From Alkalilimnicola ehrlichii (GTDB taxonomy: Bacteria > Pseudomonadota > Gammaproteobacteria > Nitrococcales > AK92), in NCBI RefSeq assembly GCF_003399765.1, contig NZ_NFZV01000001.1, positions 409,704 through 473,703 of the forward strand: 64,000 nucleotides of DNA, written 5' to 3'. The position numbers and the translations under genes are program-made. The notes beneath the pieces were generated by a model that was given only the letters and a program-made list of their open reading frames with translations, was not told where the DNA came from and made no database searches. Shown piece by piece: positions 17,320 through 27,015 of this stretch. Every line of letters starts with the position of its first letter. The stretch's first letter is position 1.

Positions 17320-18480
17320 TTAGAAGGTGGTGCGAACGTTCAGGGTAGCGCCGATCACGTCTTCGTCACCGTCGTCAGCCCAGCCGAAGGTGGCCCAGGT
17401 GGAGGTGGACGGGGTCAGCTGATAGTGCGCCTGCAGGTCGAAGAAGGTGACGTCGTCGTCAAGCGCATCGAAGTCATACAGACCGGCAGCGGCAACGAGC
17501 CTGAATCCGTCAGCGACTTCCGTGGAAACGCGAGCGGCGAACCCAACGACTTCATCGCCAAGCGGGTCTAAGCTGGCGAAGCTAACCGGGTTGACGTTGC
17601 CGCGCGGGCTGTTGTTGATCAGGCTGGAGAAGCTATCGAAGCCGGAATTTGCCGAGTACTGATCAGCCCAGTAAACCTGGCCTTCAATGTTGGCAACACC
17701 GAGATCGTAACCGGCGCGCACAAAGGCGGCCATACGGTCGTCGTCGATAAAGTCGGAGCTGAAGGTCTGGAACACGAAAGCTGCTTTCAGGTCAACGCCA
17801 CCGACGTTGCCGTCAATGTACGGCGTGATCGTGTTTACATCTTCTCCAGCGAGTGCGGGGTTAGCGAAGTCGTCCCCGTAGCGGGAGTGGATAAAGAGCA
17901 GGCCGCCAAGGAGGTTGCCCGGCAGCATGCCGATGACAGCTAGTTGATAGTTGTCCTGGTCGCCATCTACGTTAACGTCCTCTATGGAAGCTTTGTCGTA
18001 GAATGCATTGACCTGGAAGCCGCCAACGCGGGTGCTGTACAGGATGCGGTCGCGGCGCTCGTCGCAGGCGACCAAGCAGTGGGCCCAGCTGGTTTCCTGG
18101 CGACCGACGCGCAGGAGGCCATTGGCGAGCGGGATCTGAACGTAGCCGAGGTCGAGGCTAACTTGGTTGTTGCTTTGCGAGGCAACCTGGTTGTCGTCAA
18201 CGTTGCCGGTGCCTTCGTGGCCGCTCCAGGTGTTGTTGGCCAGGTTCATGCGGGTCACGACCTGCACGCCGTCTTCGTTCTGGAAGTTGGCGCTCAGGCG
18301 CAACAACTGTTGGAACCCGCCGTAGTCGTCCCAGTCGTCCTGGCCAGCAGCGGCGAAGCCTTCGCCGTTAGCGGTGAAACCGGTAACTTGCAGGTCGCCA
18401 CCGAATTCTACTTGGCTGGCATGAATGCCAGGAGCGGCCAACAGGGCAGCCAGCGCCAGTGCGGAAGTCGCTTTCTTCAT
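17320..18480 (-). CDS. Outer membrane porin, acidic
   Basis: 386 aa with a clear signal peptide ([21 protein letters not shown], cut after residue 21) and a C-terminal Phe (NVRTTF). Alternating strands throughout (VEFGGDLQVTGFT, VQVVTRMNLANN, QVSLDLGYVQIPL) and a length near 365 residues after cleavage fit a 16-stranded trimeric general porin. Aspartate is very common, giving a strongly acidic protein, seen in marine and halophilic gammaproteobacteria. Cys135 and Cys139 (HCLVACDE) could form a disulfide in an outer loop. Ribosome binding site AGGGG is nine bases before the ATG. The terminator follows closely, so the gene is a single-gene unit. The solute it passes cannot be told from sequence. 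Confidence 0.82.
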   Translation of the reverse strand: MKKATSALALAALLAAPGIHASQVEFGGDLQVTGFTANGEGFAAAGQDDWDDYGGFQQLLRLSANFQNEDGVQVVTRMNLANNTWSGHEGTGNVDDNQVASQSNNQVSLDLGYVQIPLANGLLRVGRQETSWAHCLVACDERRDRILYSTRVGGFQVNAFYDKASIEDVNVDGDQDNYQLAVIGMLPGNLLGGLLFIHSRYGDDFANPALAGEDVNTITPYIDGNVGGVDLKAAFVFQTFSSDFIDDDRMAAFVRAGYDLGVANIEGQVYWADQYSANSGFDSFSSLINNSPRGNVNPVSFASLDPLGDEVVGFAARVSTEVADGFRLVAAAGLYDFDALDDDVTFFDLQAHYQLTPSTSTWATFGWADDGDEDVIGATLNVRTTF

Positions 18481-18863
18481 GGACTTTGATCCCCTTTAGG
18501 AAAAGCTTCGTTATTGTTGTGCGAAGGGTGATCCTATTGAGATGGTCTCCTCCGGATCTCGGCCTTCGCAAGCCGATGGCAGTCTACTGCCTTTTTCTCT
18601 CAGCTGTTGTTTTTATGCAACATCGTGGTATGCGACGCTGCATTTTCGTTACAGCTAGTGCTGTTCTACTACAGGTGTTTAGCGAAATCAACCGCTGGAG
18701 AGCCGGCTTGCTACAGTTGTTGTCTTCGTGCAACGCAGCATTTTACGGGCTGCTTATTGAGTGTGGGGGACGATATCGGCAGGTGTTACATTCCGTGTCT
18801 GTGCTTCGGAAGCTTGGGGTTCGCCCTTTGGTGTTGCGCATGCTCTTGTTCTTATTAATATTA
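18481..18863. other. Upstream region of the porin gene
   Basis: 383 bp between folA and the porin gene, AT-richer than the genes around it and without a convincing ORF. On the minus strand TTGATT and TAGAAC, 17 bp apart, may be the porin promoter (near 18660-18690). Two GTTG-N8-CAAC inverted repeats lie at 18606-18621 and 18719-18734, each near a similar TGC(A/G)ACGC string. Confidence 0.4.
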
Positions 18864-19370
18864 TCAACTTGTTTTCGCACGCTTGTAGGTGATGAAGCTC
18901 AGCGGGTGCGGTGAGCCGGGGCCCGGGCCGTGCTCATTCCGATCCATTTCCAGCCATTCTTCCTCATTGAGACGGGGAAAGAAGGTGTCGCCTTCTATTT
19001 CGGCGTGCACAATGGTCAAATACAGTTGGTCGGCGAGTGGTAGAAAGGCTTCAAACATCCCCGAACCGCCGATCACCATGACCTCGTCGACATCGCCGGC
19101 GGCAAACAGAGCGCTTTCCGGCGTGTGGACGATGGTGCAACCGTCGGCATGAAATTGCGGGTCGCGGGTGACGACAATGTTATGTCGCTTCGGTAAAGGG
19201 CGGCCGATGGAGTCATAGGTACGGCGCCCCATGATGATAGGCTTGCCCAAGGTGATGCGTTTGAAGTGCGCCAAATCGTCGGGAATGTGCCAGGGCAGAT
19301 CGTTACCGCGGCCGATCACGCGATCGTCGGTCATCGCGACGATGAAGGAGACTGTCGGTTGTTTGGCCAT
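18864..19370 (-). CDS. folA: Dihydrofolate reductase
   Basis: 168 aa. Reduces dihydrofolate to tetrahydrofolate with NADPH. Key features: VSFIVAMTDDRVIGRGNDLPWHIPDDLAHFK (catalytic Asp in PDD, substrate Trp), the NADPH-binding MGRRTYDSIGRPLP, and VMVIGGSGMF. It lies 63 bp downstream of thyA on the same strand, which pairs the enzyme that makes dihydrofolate (ThyA) with the one that recycles it. Order lgt-thyA-folA is common in gammaproteobacteria. Confidence 0.96.
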   Translation of the reverse strand: MAKQPTVSFIVAMTDDRVIGRGNDLPWHIPDDLAHFKRITLGKPIIMGRRTYDSIGRPLPKRHNIVVTRDPQFHADGCTIVHTPESALFAAGDVDEVMVIGGSGMFEAFLPLADQLYLTIVHAEIEGDTFFPRLNEEEWLEMDRNEHGPGPGSPHPLSFITYKRAKTS

Positions 19371-19433
19371 CGAATTTGTCCCTATGCATCAAGCATTGCG
19401 CAATACAACGCGAGCCGGAGCCGGTTAAGCCTG

Positions 19434-20228
19434 CTAGACGGCGACCGGCGCTTTGATATGAGGATGATATTGGTAGTCGACCAGCTCAAAGTCTTCGTAA
19501 CGAAAATCGAAGATATCCCTTACCTGGGGATTCAACCGCATCGTAGGTAGCGGTAAAGGCTCCCGGCTAAGCTGTAAGTCGGCTTGTTCGAGGTGGTTGA
19601 GGTAGAGGTGGGCATCGCCAAGCGTGTGAACGAACTCGCCCGGTTGCAGATTCGTGACTTGGGCGATCATTAGTGTCAGAAGCGCGTAGGAGGCGATGTT
19701 GAACGGCACGCCTAAAAAGATATCGCCGCTGCGCTGATACAACTGGCACGAGAGTTTGCCCTCGGCGACGTAAAACTGGAACAGCGTATGGCATGGCGGC
19801 AGTGCCATGCGCTCGATGTCGGCGACGTTCCAGGCGCTGACGATCAGGCGGCGGCTATCCGGGTTGCGCTTGATCTGCTCGATAAGCTCGCTTATCTGGT
19901 CGATGCTGTTGCCATCGGGGCGCGGCCAGGAGCGCCATTGAACGCCGTAGACCGGGCCCAGCTCGCCATCGGCCGCGGCCCATTCGTCCCAGATGCTGAC
20001 GCCGTTTTCCTTTAAATAGCGAATGTTGCTCTCGCCCTGTAGGAACCAGAGTAATTCGTGAATAATCGAGCGCAGGTGGAGTTTCTTGGTGGTGACCACC
20101 GGGAACCCCTCGCTCAAATCGAAGCGCATTTGATGCCCGAATACGGATAGGGTGCCGGTGCCGGTGCGGTCTTCCTTGCGTACGCCGTTTTCGCGCACGT
20201 GCCGCATCAGGTCGAGATATTGCTGCAT
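19434..20228 (-). CDS. thyA: Thymidylate synthase
   Basis: 264 aa, the same length as E. coli ThyA. Converts dUMP to dTMP using methylene-tetrahydrofolate. The catalytic Cys is in [11 protein letters not shown] (about residue 146), with the phosphate-binding Arg near [16 protein letters not shown] and the strongly conserved [19 protein letters not shown] region. The C-terminus APVAV is intact, needed for closing the active site. The start lies 10 bp after the lgt stop. Confidence 0.97.
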   Translation of the reverse strand: MQQYLDLMRHVRENGVRKEDRTGTGTLSVFGHQMRFDLSEGFPVVTTKKLHLRSIIHELLWFLQGESNIRYLKENGVSIWDEWAAADGELGPVYGVQWRSWPRPDGNSIDQISELIEQIKRNPDSRRLIVSAWNVADIERMALPPCHTLFQFYVAEGKLSCQLYQRSGDIFLGVPFNIASYALLTLMIAQVTNLQPGEFVHTLGDAHLYLNHLEQADLQLSREPLPLPTMRLNPQVRDIFDFRYEDFELVDYQYHPHIKAPVAV

Positions 20229-20238
20229 CGATTAGCCT

Positions 20239-21054
20239 CTATCCTTTGCTCTCTGTTCCTGCCGTGCCGCCGCTGAGCTTATCGCGATAGGCCCATGCGA
20301 TCAGTGCTACCCCGGCGATAATCATCGGTAGCGACAAAATCTGCCCCATGGTCAGCCAGCCGAAGGCGAGATAGCCGATATGGGCATCCGGCATGCGGGC
20401 AAATTCGACGAGGAAGCGGAAGCTGCCGTAGCCGGCAAGGAACAGGCCGGCCACCGAGCCACGGGCGCGCGGTTTGCTGGAGAACCACCAGACGGCGCCG
20501 AATAAGATCACCCCCTCCAGTACCATTTGGTAAAGCTGCGAAGGGTGGCGGGCCATCTCGCCAAGCGGCGGATAAACCATGCCCCAGGGCAGATCGGTCG
20601 GTTTGCCCCAGAGCTCTCCGTTAATGAAGTTGCCCAGGCGCCCGGCCCCGAGTCCGAACGGAGCCAGGGGGGCAACGAAGTCGAGCAGGGATAGGTAATT
20701 CAACTTGTGGCGGTGGGCAAACAGCCAAAACGCCAGTAAGCCGCCGATCAGTCCGCCGTGGAAGGACATGCCGCCTTGCCAGATCTGGAAGAGATACAAC
20801 GGATTGGCTAGGAAGGCCGCAAAGTCGTAGACGAACACGTAACCGACCCGGCCGCCGATGATCGCGCCCAGTGCGCCATAGAGGACGAGGTCGTCCATCT
20901 GCTGGACGGCGATCGGGGTATCGGCGCGGCGCGCTCGTATTCGGCCCAAAAACCAGGCGGCAAAAAAGCCGACCGCGTACATGAGGCCGTACCAATGGAC
21001 CGCGAACGGGCCGATTTGAAAGGCAACAGGATCGATATCGGGATATGTCAGCAT
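20239..21054 (-). CDS. lgt: Phosphatidylglycerol--prolipoprotein diacylglyceryl transferase
   Basis: 271 aa, polytopic inner membrane enzyme that attaches diacylglycerol to the lipobox Cys of prolipoproteins, the first step of lipoprotein maturation. Signature motifs: [15 protein letters not shown] (catalytic His), [16 protein letters not shown] (about residues 140-155), and a C-terminal [16 protein letters not shown]. About seven hydrophobic segments are visible. Head of the lgt-thyA-folA group. Confidence 0.97.
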   Translation of the reverse strand: MLTYPDIDPVAFQIGPFAVHWYGLMYAVGFFAAWFLGRIRARRADTPIAVQQMDDLVLYGALGAIIGGRVGYVFVYDFAAFLANPLYLFQIWQGGMSFHGGLIGGLLAFWLFAHRHKLNYLSLLDFVAPLAPFGLGAGRLGNFINGELWGKPTDLPWGMVYPPLGEMARHPSQLYQMVLEGVILFGAVWWFSSKPRARGSVAGLFLAGYGSFRFLVEFARMPDAHIGYLAFGWLTMGQILSLPMIIAGVALIAWAYRDKLSGGTAGTESKG

Positions 21055-21146
21055 AGCCAGCGACTATAAACGGGGTTGGAGAAGACTTCCACTTTACCTT
21101 TTACAAGAACAACGCGATAGCCGTAGTTTGTGAAGCGTTGCCATTG

Positions 21147-21183
21147 CCGCGCTCCCTTCCTCGCTTCGAGGAAGGGAGCGCGG
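21147..21183 (-). terminator. 17-bp perfect hairpin after rlmI
   Basis: CCGCGCTCCCTTCCTCG (21147-21163) pairs without mismatch with 21167-21183, leaving a three-base loop. It lies five bases after the rlmI stop on the minus strand. No T-run follows, so it may act as a 3' stabiliser or a terminator helped by Rho. Confidence 0.55.
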
Positions 21184-21187
21184 TGCG

Positions 21188-22392
21188 CTAAAAGCTGGCC
21201 GGAAGGATTCGGGCCGTCACGCTCTTTAGGTACCGCGTTTCCGGAATTGCCGGGTGAATGGGGTGGTCCGGCCCTTGGTGGCCGATTTCGATTAGCTGTG
21301 CGCTGCGGTCGAGATGGCGGGCGCTTGAGAGAACCGCCTGTATCAGATCCTTTTCGCCGAGGTGAGCCGAGCAGGATGCCGATACCAGTATGCCGTCTTT
21401 GTTGAGAAGTTGGATGGCGAGCTGGTTGAGTTGGTGATAAGCACGTAGGCCGGCTTTGAAGTCGCGCCGCCGTTTGATAAAAGCCGGAGGGTCGACGACG
21501 ACAACGTCGAAGCGTTCGCGCGCTTCGCGCAGCTCCTTAAGTGCGGCGAAGGCGTCGCCCTCCACCGTTGCGAAGCGTTCGCTTACCTCGTTTAATTCCG
21601 CGTTGCGATGTGCGTAATCTAACGCTTGTTCCGAGCTGTCGATGCACATGGCACTGTCGGCGCCGGCGAGCAGCGCCTGTATGCCCCAGGCGCCGACGTA
21701 GCTAAACACGTCTAGCACCCGGGCGCGCGCACGTACTTGGCGAGGGCGGCGCGGTTGGCGCGGTGGTCGAAATACCAGCCGGTTTTTTGGCCGCCGGTGG
21801 TGGGGGCAACGAAGCGGCCGCCGTTTTCGTTGACGTTTAACGTTTCGGGGCCTGCGCCGCCTATCCATTCCGCATAGCGTTCAAGCCCCTCCAGCTCACG
21901 CATGCTGCTATCGGCACGGATTAAAATGTGGGAGGGCTTTACGACCCGTTGCAGCGCGACCACGAGTTCGTCTTTAACCGCTTCCATGCCGGCGGTGTTG
22001 ATTTGCACGACGCACAGATTATCGAAACGGTCGATCACCAGCCCCGGCAAGCCGTCGCTTTCGCCGTAGACCAGGCGGTAATAAGGTTCGGGGTAAAGGC
22101 GCTCCCGCAGCGCCAGCGCCACCTTGAGTCGGTGAACCAGAAGCGATTCGTTCAGCAGGTGGCGGCTATCGCGGCTTACCAGGCGGGCACAAATCAAAGA
22201 GTGCGGATTAGCGTATGCCGAGCCGATCGTTTTGCCGCGGCTGTCGCACAATATCACGGCCTGACCGGGTTGAAGGGGCTTTAGCGGGGTTTTCTCCGTG
22301 TCCACTTCGTTGCTGAATACCCACAGATGGCCTCCGCGCAGACGGCGTTCTTCGCCTCGTTTTAGCTGGAGGTGGGGTATTGGGTCGTGCAT
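21188..22392 (-). CDS. rlmI: 23S rRNA m5C1962 methyltransferase RlmI, frameshifted
   Basis: SAM-dependent methyltransferase with an N-terminal PUA domain (LKRGEERRLRGGHLWVFSNEV, QPGQAVILCDSRGKTIGSAYANP), a central EEHEE-like domain (YYRLVYGESDGLPGLVID, GQKTGWYFDHRANRA) and a Rossmann fold (VLDVFSYVGAWGI, VVVDPPAF, SASCSAHL with the catalytic Cys). The frame breaks between KYVR and ARVLDVFSYVG at a GCGCGCG repeat (21722-21730); one added base restores KYVRGARVLDVF. Full length is then about 401 aa, as expected. The start at 22392 (MHDPIPHLQLKRGEERR) has GGGAG nine bases upstream; longer in-frame versions lack a site. Confidence 0.9.
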
Positions 22393-22574
22393 TTGTCTCA
22401 TCTCCCGAATCGTAATATTCCGCGATAGTGGCGCTTGGGCTACAATCAATCGTTTATCGAACTCTTGATTGTACCTGAATGAGCCTGGCGGGGGCGCCGC
22501 CTGACGAACAGGTCGCGCGAGGCCGCCGGGTATGATCGAGTTGCCTTTCGAGCTGCAAGCGGAGTCTTCTTCAG

Positions 22575-23225
22575 GTGAGATATTGGATTGTTTTATTAGT
22601 CTTGCTGTTTTCGGCACAACCATTGTTTGCCCAGCAAACCAGGTACGTCTCGGACGAGCTGCAAGTCGATCTGCGTTCGGGGCCGACCATGCAGCACCGG
22701 ATCGTCCGTTTCATCAATGCGGGGACGCCGTTGCAAGTTGTCGAGTCGCAAGGCGATTGGGCTTTTGTACGGTTGAGCACCGGCGACGAAGGCTGGTTGC
22801 AGTCCCGCTATGTTGTTAACACGCCAAGCGCTCGCCAGCGCCTTCAGCAGGCCACCAGTCAGCGCGATCAAGCACGCCAGCAGTTAGCCGATCTGCGCCA
22901 ACAGCTCTCGGGCGAAAGCGATGCGTTGGCGACCGCGCAGGAGCAGATTGCCGAGTTGACCCGCGAGAATGAGCGCCTGACGGAGCAATTAGGCGATGCG
23001 GCGCGGGGGCTTGAGCTGTTCGACGAGAACCGCGAGCTGAAGAAAGACATCGTCGATCTGCGGCGGGAGATCCAGGATCGCGATGCCGAGATTAACCGCT
23101 TGTCCGATCGGAGTCGCCAGGATTGGTTTGTCGCCGGGGCCGGCGTGTTGGTGGGCGGTATGCTGCTCGGCATCATTCTGCCGCGTATTCGTTGGCGACG
23201 CCGTTCCAGTTGGGACCGCCTGTAA
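22575..23225 (+). CDS. SH3-domain, coiled-coil membrane protein (YgiM/TIGR04211 type)
   Basis: 216 aa. Signal peptide (IVLLVLLFSAQPLFA, residues 4-19), a bacterial SH3 domain at about 22-85 (YVSDELQVDLRSGPTMQHRIV ... GDEGWLQSRYV), a coiled coil from about 90 to 180 (SARQRLQQATSQRDQARQ, ENERLTEQLGDAARGLEL), and a C-terminal transmembrane helix (WFVAGAGVLVGGMLLGIILP) with a basic tail. This is the layout of the TIGR04211 family, related to YgiM. The SH3 domain would face the periplasm and may bind peptidoglycan. Start is GTG at 22575 with GGAG ten bases upstream. Divergent from rlmI and ended by a clear terminator. Confidence 0.8.
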   Translation: MRYWIVLLVLLFSAQPLFAQQTRYVSDELQVDLRSGPTMQHRIVRFINAGTPLQVVESQGDWAFVRLSTGDEGWLQSRYVVNTPSARQRLQQATSQRDQARQQLADLRQQLSGESDALATAQEQIAELTRENERLTEQLGDAARGLELFDENRELKKDIVDLRREIQDRDAEINRLSDRSRQDWFVAGAGVLVGGMLLGIILPRIRWRRRSSWDRL

Positions 23226-23249
23226 GCGAAAGCCAAGCAAATAGTTTTA

Positions 23250-23282
23250 ACATGCCGGCTTTTGCCGGCATGTTTGTTTTGA
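23250..23282 (+). terminator. Rho-independent terminator
   Basis: ACATGCCGGC (23250-23259), loop TTTT, GCCGGCATGT (23264-23273), then TTGTTTT. Closes the SH3-protein gene. Confidence 0.88.
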
Positions 23283-23361
23283 GAACCTGGTTTTTGGATG
23301 ATGAGGGCGGATAAGTCCGCGTCTTTTTGAGATTTGCCGGCACGGTTAACGAGGAAAGCCT

Positions 23362-24536
23362 ATGTCCAAGCAGCCGCCAGCGTTGATGCAGATGATCGCC
23401 GAGCTGATTGCGATTCCTTCGGTTAGCAGCGTGAGTCCGAAGTTCGACCAGGGGAATCGAGCCGTCGTCGAGCGCTTGGCGGAGTGGTTGGAAGGGCTTG
23501 GCTTCGGTTGCGAGATACAGCCGGTGCCCGGCGCTTCCGATAAGGCGAACTTAATCGCTGTATTAGGGCGTGGCGAGGGTGGTTTGGTATTGGCTGGGCA
23601 CACCGACACCGTCCCCTACGATGAGCAAGGGTGGCGTTCGGACCCTTTCCGGTTGAGCGAGCGGGACGGTCGTTTATATGGGCTCGGTACCAGCGACATG
23701 AAAAGCTTCTTAGCGCTGGCGATCGATGCTGTACGAGATCTGCGCGCCGAGGACTTGCAGCAACCGCTAGTCATTCTAGCCACCGCGGATGAAGAAAGCG
23801 GTATGACGGGCGCCAAAGCCCTGATCGACGCCGGGCGGCGCTTCGGCCGCCACGCGGTGATCGGGGAGCCGACCGGTTTGCGGCCGCAACGTATGCATAA
23901 AGGCGTGATGATGGAGGCAATCCGAGTCGTCGGTCGCTCGGGGCATTCTAGCGATCCTGCGCTGGGCGTTAATGCGCTGGAGGGGATGACGCGCGTATTG
24001 AATATGCTGCAAGCGTGGCGCAGCGAGTTGGTCGAGCGTTACCAGGAGCCTGCTTTTGCGGTACCTCAGCCGACGTTGAATCTTGGGCACATACATGGCG
24101 GCGATAATCCAAACCGGATTTGTGCCGAGGCCGAGTTGCATATCGATATCCGTCCGTTGCCGGGTATGTCGCTAGAGGAATTGCGAGCCGAACTTCGCCA
24201 GCGTTTACAGCAAGCCCTGGGCGACGGGCCGTGGCAGGTGGAGTTGCGTTCCTTATTCCCTGGTTTACCGCCGATGCGGACGGCAGCCGACGCCGATATC
24301 GTGCGGGCTGCCGAGCGCTTGACGGGCAGCGCCGCCGGCGCCGTTGCGTTCGGCACCGAAGCGCCTTTTTTCAACAATTAGGCATGGATACGATTGTGCT
24401 TGGGCCGGGCGATATCGAGCAGGCCCATCAGCCCGACGAGTTCTTGCGCGTGGACCGACTAAGGCCTACCGTCGACCTGCTGCGAGCATTGGTGCGGGAG
24501 TTTTGTCTGAGGCCCGAAAGTGACGGTGCGCGATAA
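23362..24536 (+). CDS. argE: Acetylornithine deacetylase ArgE, frameshifted
   Basis: M20-family zinc peptidase that removes acetate from N-acetylornithine in arginine synthesis. Metal ligands lie in LAGHTDTVP (His), LYGLGTSDMKSFLAL (Asp), ATADEESGMTGAK (Glu pair) and GEPTGLRPQRMHKGVM; the dimerisation domain is central. The frame ends early at 24381 (APFFNN). In the next frame the sequence continues QQLGMDTIVLGPGDIEQ, AHQPDEFLRVDRL and stops at 24536. A T missing from the T6 run at 24365-24370 explains it. Restored length about 391 aa. It is followed after 75 bp by argA, the first committed step of the same pathway. Confidence 0.9.
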
Positions 24537-24611
24537 GAAGCGACTCTTCGATAGCGCGGTTATAACGAATAACGATACGGCAGCGACGACGCCGTTTGAA
24601 TAAGGGGAATC

Positions 24612-25928
24612 GTGTTGGATAGTAGCGATTACGTGCGGTGGTTTCGGCAGAGTTCGCCGTATATTAATGCCCACCGCGAACGCACCTTTGTGGTCGCTTT
24701 CAGCGGCGAGGCGGTGGCCGCGCCGAGTTTTCCCAACCTCGTGCATGATCTGGCCTTGTTATCCAGCCTGGGCGTGCGCCTGGTCCTGGTGCCGGGCGCG
24801 CGTCCGCAGGTCGAGCGCCGTTTGCAGGAGCGCGGGGCCGAAATTCGCTACGTTAATGGCTTGCGCATCACCGACGAAGCGGCACTGGCTTGCGTGAAAG
24901 AAGCGGTCGGCAGCGTCCGTGTGGAGATTGAGGCGCTGTTGTCGATGGGCGTGGCGAACTCTCCGATGGCAGGGTTTCGTATGCAGGTGGCGTCCGGTAA
25001 TTTTGTCGCCGCTCGGCCCTTGGGGGTGCGCGACGGCGTCGATTACGAGCATACCGGCGAAGTCCGTCGCGTCGATGAGCAGGCGATTCGCGAACGCTTG
25101 GACAGCGGGGCTGTGGTGTTGGTATCGCCATTAGGCTATTCGCCTACCGGCGAGGTATTTAATCTTTACGCGGAAGATGTTGCTTTCGCCGTCGCGCGCG
25201 AATTGAACGCCGACAAGCTTTTGTTCCTGCTAGAAAGAGAGCCGCTGAAAGACGATCGCGGCGAGCCTTGGCGGGAGTTGACCGTGGCGGAGGCGGAAGC
25301 GCAGTTGGCGCGACTGCGGGATGCGCTACCCGCGGAGCTTGGGCGTTTATGGCAAGGTGCGATCGATGCGTGTAGGGGCGGCGTGCCGCGGGTGCACCTC
25401 CTCGACGGCAGGCAAGACGGCGCCTTGTTGTTGGAGCTGTTTACTCGCGACGGCGTAGGTACTTTGCTTACTGCCAACCCGTTCGAAACCACTCGGCGAG
25501 CGACCTTGGACGATGTCGGCGGGGTGCTGGAGCTGATTCGGCCGTTAGAGCAAGATGGCGTATTAGTGCGCCGCTCCCGGGAGCTGCTGGAAACCGAGAT
25601 CGAGCACTTCACCGTGCTCGAGCGCGACGGAATGATCGTTGCCTGTGCCGCCCTTTATCCGCACCGGGCGGAGATGATGGGGGAGGTGGCTTGCGTGGCC
25701 GTGCACCCGGATTATCAGCGCCACGGCCGCGCCGAGTTACTGCTTAAACAGGTCGAGCGGCAGGCGCGTAGCCAGGGCTTGGCGCAAGTATTCGTGTTAA
25801 CGACGCGGACCGCGCACTGGTTCCAAGAGCGGGGCTACAGCACGACGGGCTTGGATCAATTACCCGTCGCCCGCCGCGAGCTGTATAACTACAAGCGTAA
25901 TTCGAAAGCTTTTCTCAAGAACCTGTAG
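24612..25928 (+). CDS. argA: N-acetylglutamate synthase ArgA
   Basis: 438 aa, GTG start. Makes N-acetylglutamate from glutamate and acetyl-CoA. The N-terminal two thirds is an amino acid kinase-like domain (FVVAFSGEAVAAPSF, LVLVPGARPQVERRL) that binds arginine as feedback inhibitor in the classic type. The last ~145 residues are a GNAT acetyltransferase (EVACVAVHPDYQRHGRAELL, the acetyl-CoA loop). This is the two-domain E. coli-type ArgA. With argE and the argC gene at 62717 the linear (ArgE) arginine route seems to be used. Its 3' end overlaps the convergent lipoprotein gene by 14 bp. Confidence 0.95.
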   Translation: MLDSSDYVRWFRQSSPYINAHRERTFVVAFSGEAVAAPSFPNLVHDLALLSSLGVRLVLVPGARPQVERRLQERGAEIRYVNGLRITDEAALACVKEAVGSVRVEIEALLSMGVANSPMAGFRMQVASGNFVAARPLGVRDGVDYEHTGEVRRVDEQAIRERLDSGAVVLVSPLGYSPTGEVFNLYAEDVAFAVARELNADKLLFLLEREPLKDDRGEPWRELTVAEAEAQLARLRDALPAELGRLWQGAIDACRGGVPRVHLLDGRQDGALLLELFTRDGVGTLLTANPFETTRRATLDDVGGVLELIRPLEQDGVLVRRSRELLETEIEHFTVLERDGMIVACAALYPHRAEMMGEVACVAVHPDYQRHGRAELLLKQVERQARSQGLAQVFVLTTRTAHWFQERGYSTTGLDQLPVARRELYNYKRNSKAFLKNL

Positions 25929-26316
25929 CGTCGTCTTCAGGTTCCTGCGGGCGATCCTCGGCGGTCGTCGGCTTGCGGGCTCCGATGGCAGCCAATTGTG
26001 TCAGCGCCTCTAGTGCCGGGCGGTGTCCTTGTTCGGCTGCCCGGCGAATCCACTCCATGGCTTCGTCCAAGTCCGGTTCGACGCCTTGGCCGTTGAAGTA
26101 CATATAGCCAAGCGCGTACTGCGCGTCCGGGTTGCCCTCCTGCGCCTCGGCGCGCATCAAAGGCAAGGCGCGCTCGTAATCGGCGGCCAGCCAAGCATTG
26201 CGGGCTTCATCGAATTGTGGCGACGTTCGATCGCCAAAACTTGCGCAACCGCTGGCTAGGGCCGCCGTTGCTATGACGGCTATAAGTAGCGTGCGCTTGA
26301 ATTTGCGTAACAACAC
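25915..26316 (-). CDS. Sel1-repeat lipoprotein
   Basis: 133 aa. Lipoprotein signal with lipobox LASGC (Cys24), then two or three TPR/Sel1-like units: DEARNAWLAADYERALPLM, PDAQYALGYMYFNGQGVEPD (the Sel1 consensus A..LG..Y..G.GV..D), and EAMEWIRRAAEQGHRPALE. Sel1 repeats serve as protein-binding scaffolds; no partner can be inferred. The tail is Pro/Glu/Asp-rich. Transcribed with the O-methyltransferase gene 12 bp upstream. Confidence 0.8.
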   Translation of the reverse strand: MLLRKFKRTLLIAVIATAALASGCASFGDRTSPQFDEARNAWLAADYERALPLMRAEAQEGNPDAQYALGYMYFNGQGVEPDLDEAMEWIRRAAEQGHRPALEALTQLAAIGARKPTTAEDRPQEPEDDATGS

Positions 26317-26328
26317 AAAGCCTCCTGC

Positions 26329-27015
26329 TTATGCGGAATGGGTTTCTCGCTTGCGGGCCAAGGTAAGCCCGTCGGCGATCGGCACCATGCTTAAATCGAC
26401 CCGTGCATCGTCTTTTAAGCGGGCGTTAAAGTCGCGAATAGCCCGTGTTCCCGGCTTTTGGTCCTCAGGATCGGCCACTTGCCCCGACCATAGCACGTTG
26501 TCTATGGCTATCAGGCCGCCGGGTCGCAGCAGCTTCAGGGCGTAATCATAGTACGTAGTGTAGTTCTGTTTGTCCGCATCGATGAACACAAAATCGAAAC
26601 TATCCGCCTCTCCTTGTACAAGCAGCTTGTCCAGCGTCTCGGTGGCCGGCGCGAGACGCAGGTCGATGCGGTCGCGAACGCCGGCTTCCTGCCAATAGCG
26701 TTGGGCGATAGCGGTCCATTCTTCGCTGGTATCGCAGGCGATAAGGCGGCCGTTGCTGGGCATGGCGAGCACGGTGCACAACGCGCTGTAACCCGTAAAC
26801 GAGCCGATCTCCAAAGCCTTGCGGGCGCCGATGAGGCGTACCAGCAGCGCCATGAACTGGCCCTGTTCCGGGGCGATCTGCATTCGCGCTTGCGGCAGCG
26901 TCGCCGTTTCGGCTCGAAGCCGGGCCAATAATTCCGGCTCGCGCAGCGAATGAGCCAGTAGATACTCTTGTACTTCCGGTGCTAATTGTAAGGTTTTGTT
27001 CGTCATCGTATTCAC
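26329..27015 (-). CDS. Class I SAM-dependent O-methyltransferase
   Basis: 228 aa, of the caffeoyl-CoA/catechol O-methyltransferase family (methyltransferase 3). Visible motifs: SAM-binding ALEIGSFTGYSAL, metal and substrate residues in DFVFIDADKQNY and AIDNVLWSGQVADP. Bacterial members act on small catechol-like molecules and are often of unknown substrate. It starts the two-gene unit with the Sel1 lipoprotein. The name can go no further than the family. Confidence 0.88.
   Translation of the reverse strand: MNTMTNKTLQLAPEVQEYLLAHSLREPELLARLRAETATLPQARMQIAPEQGQFMALLVRLIGARKALEIGSFTGYSALCTVLAMPSNGRLIACDTSEEWTAIAQRYWQEAGVRDRIDLRLAPATETLDKLLVQGEADSFDFVFIDADKQNYTTYYDYALKLLRPGGLIAIDNVLWSGQVADPEDQKPGTRAIRDFNARLKDDARVDLSMVPIADGLTLARKRETHSA

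Noticed and set aside
17944-18489. Open frame of 181 codons opposite the porin gene
   Set aside because: Shadow of the porin reading frame; Val/Ala-rich product without features, and the porin has signal peptide, C-terminal Phe and terminator.
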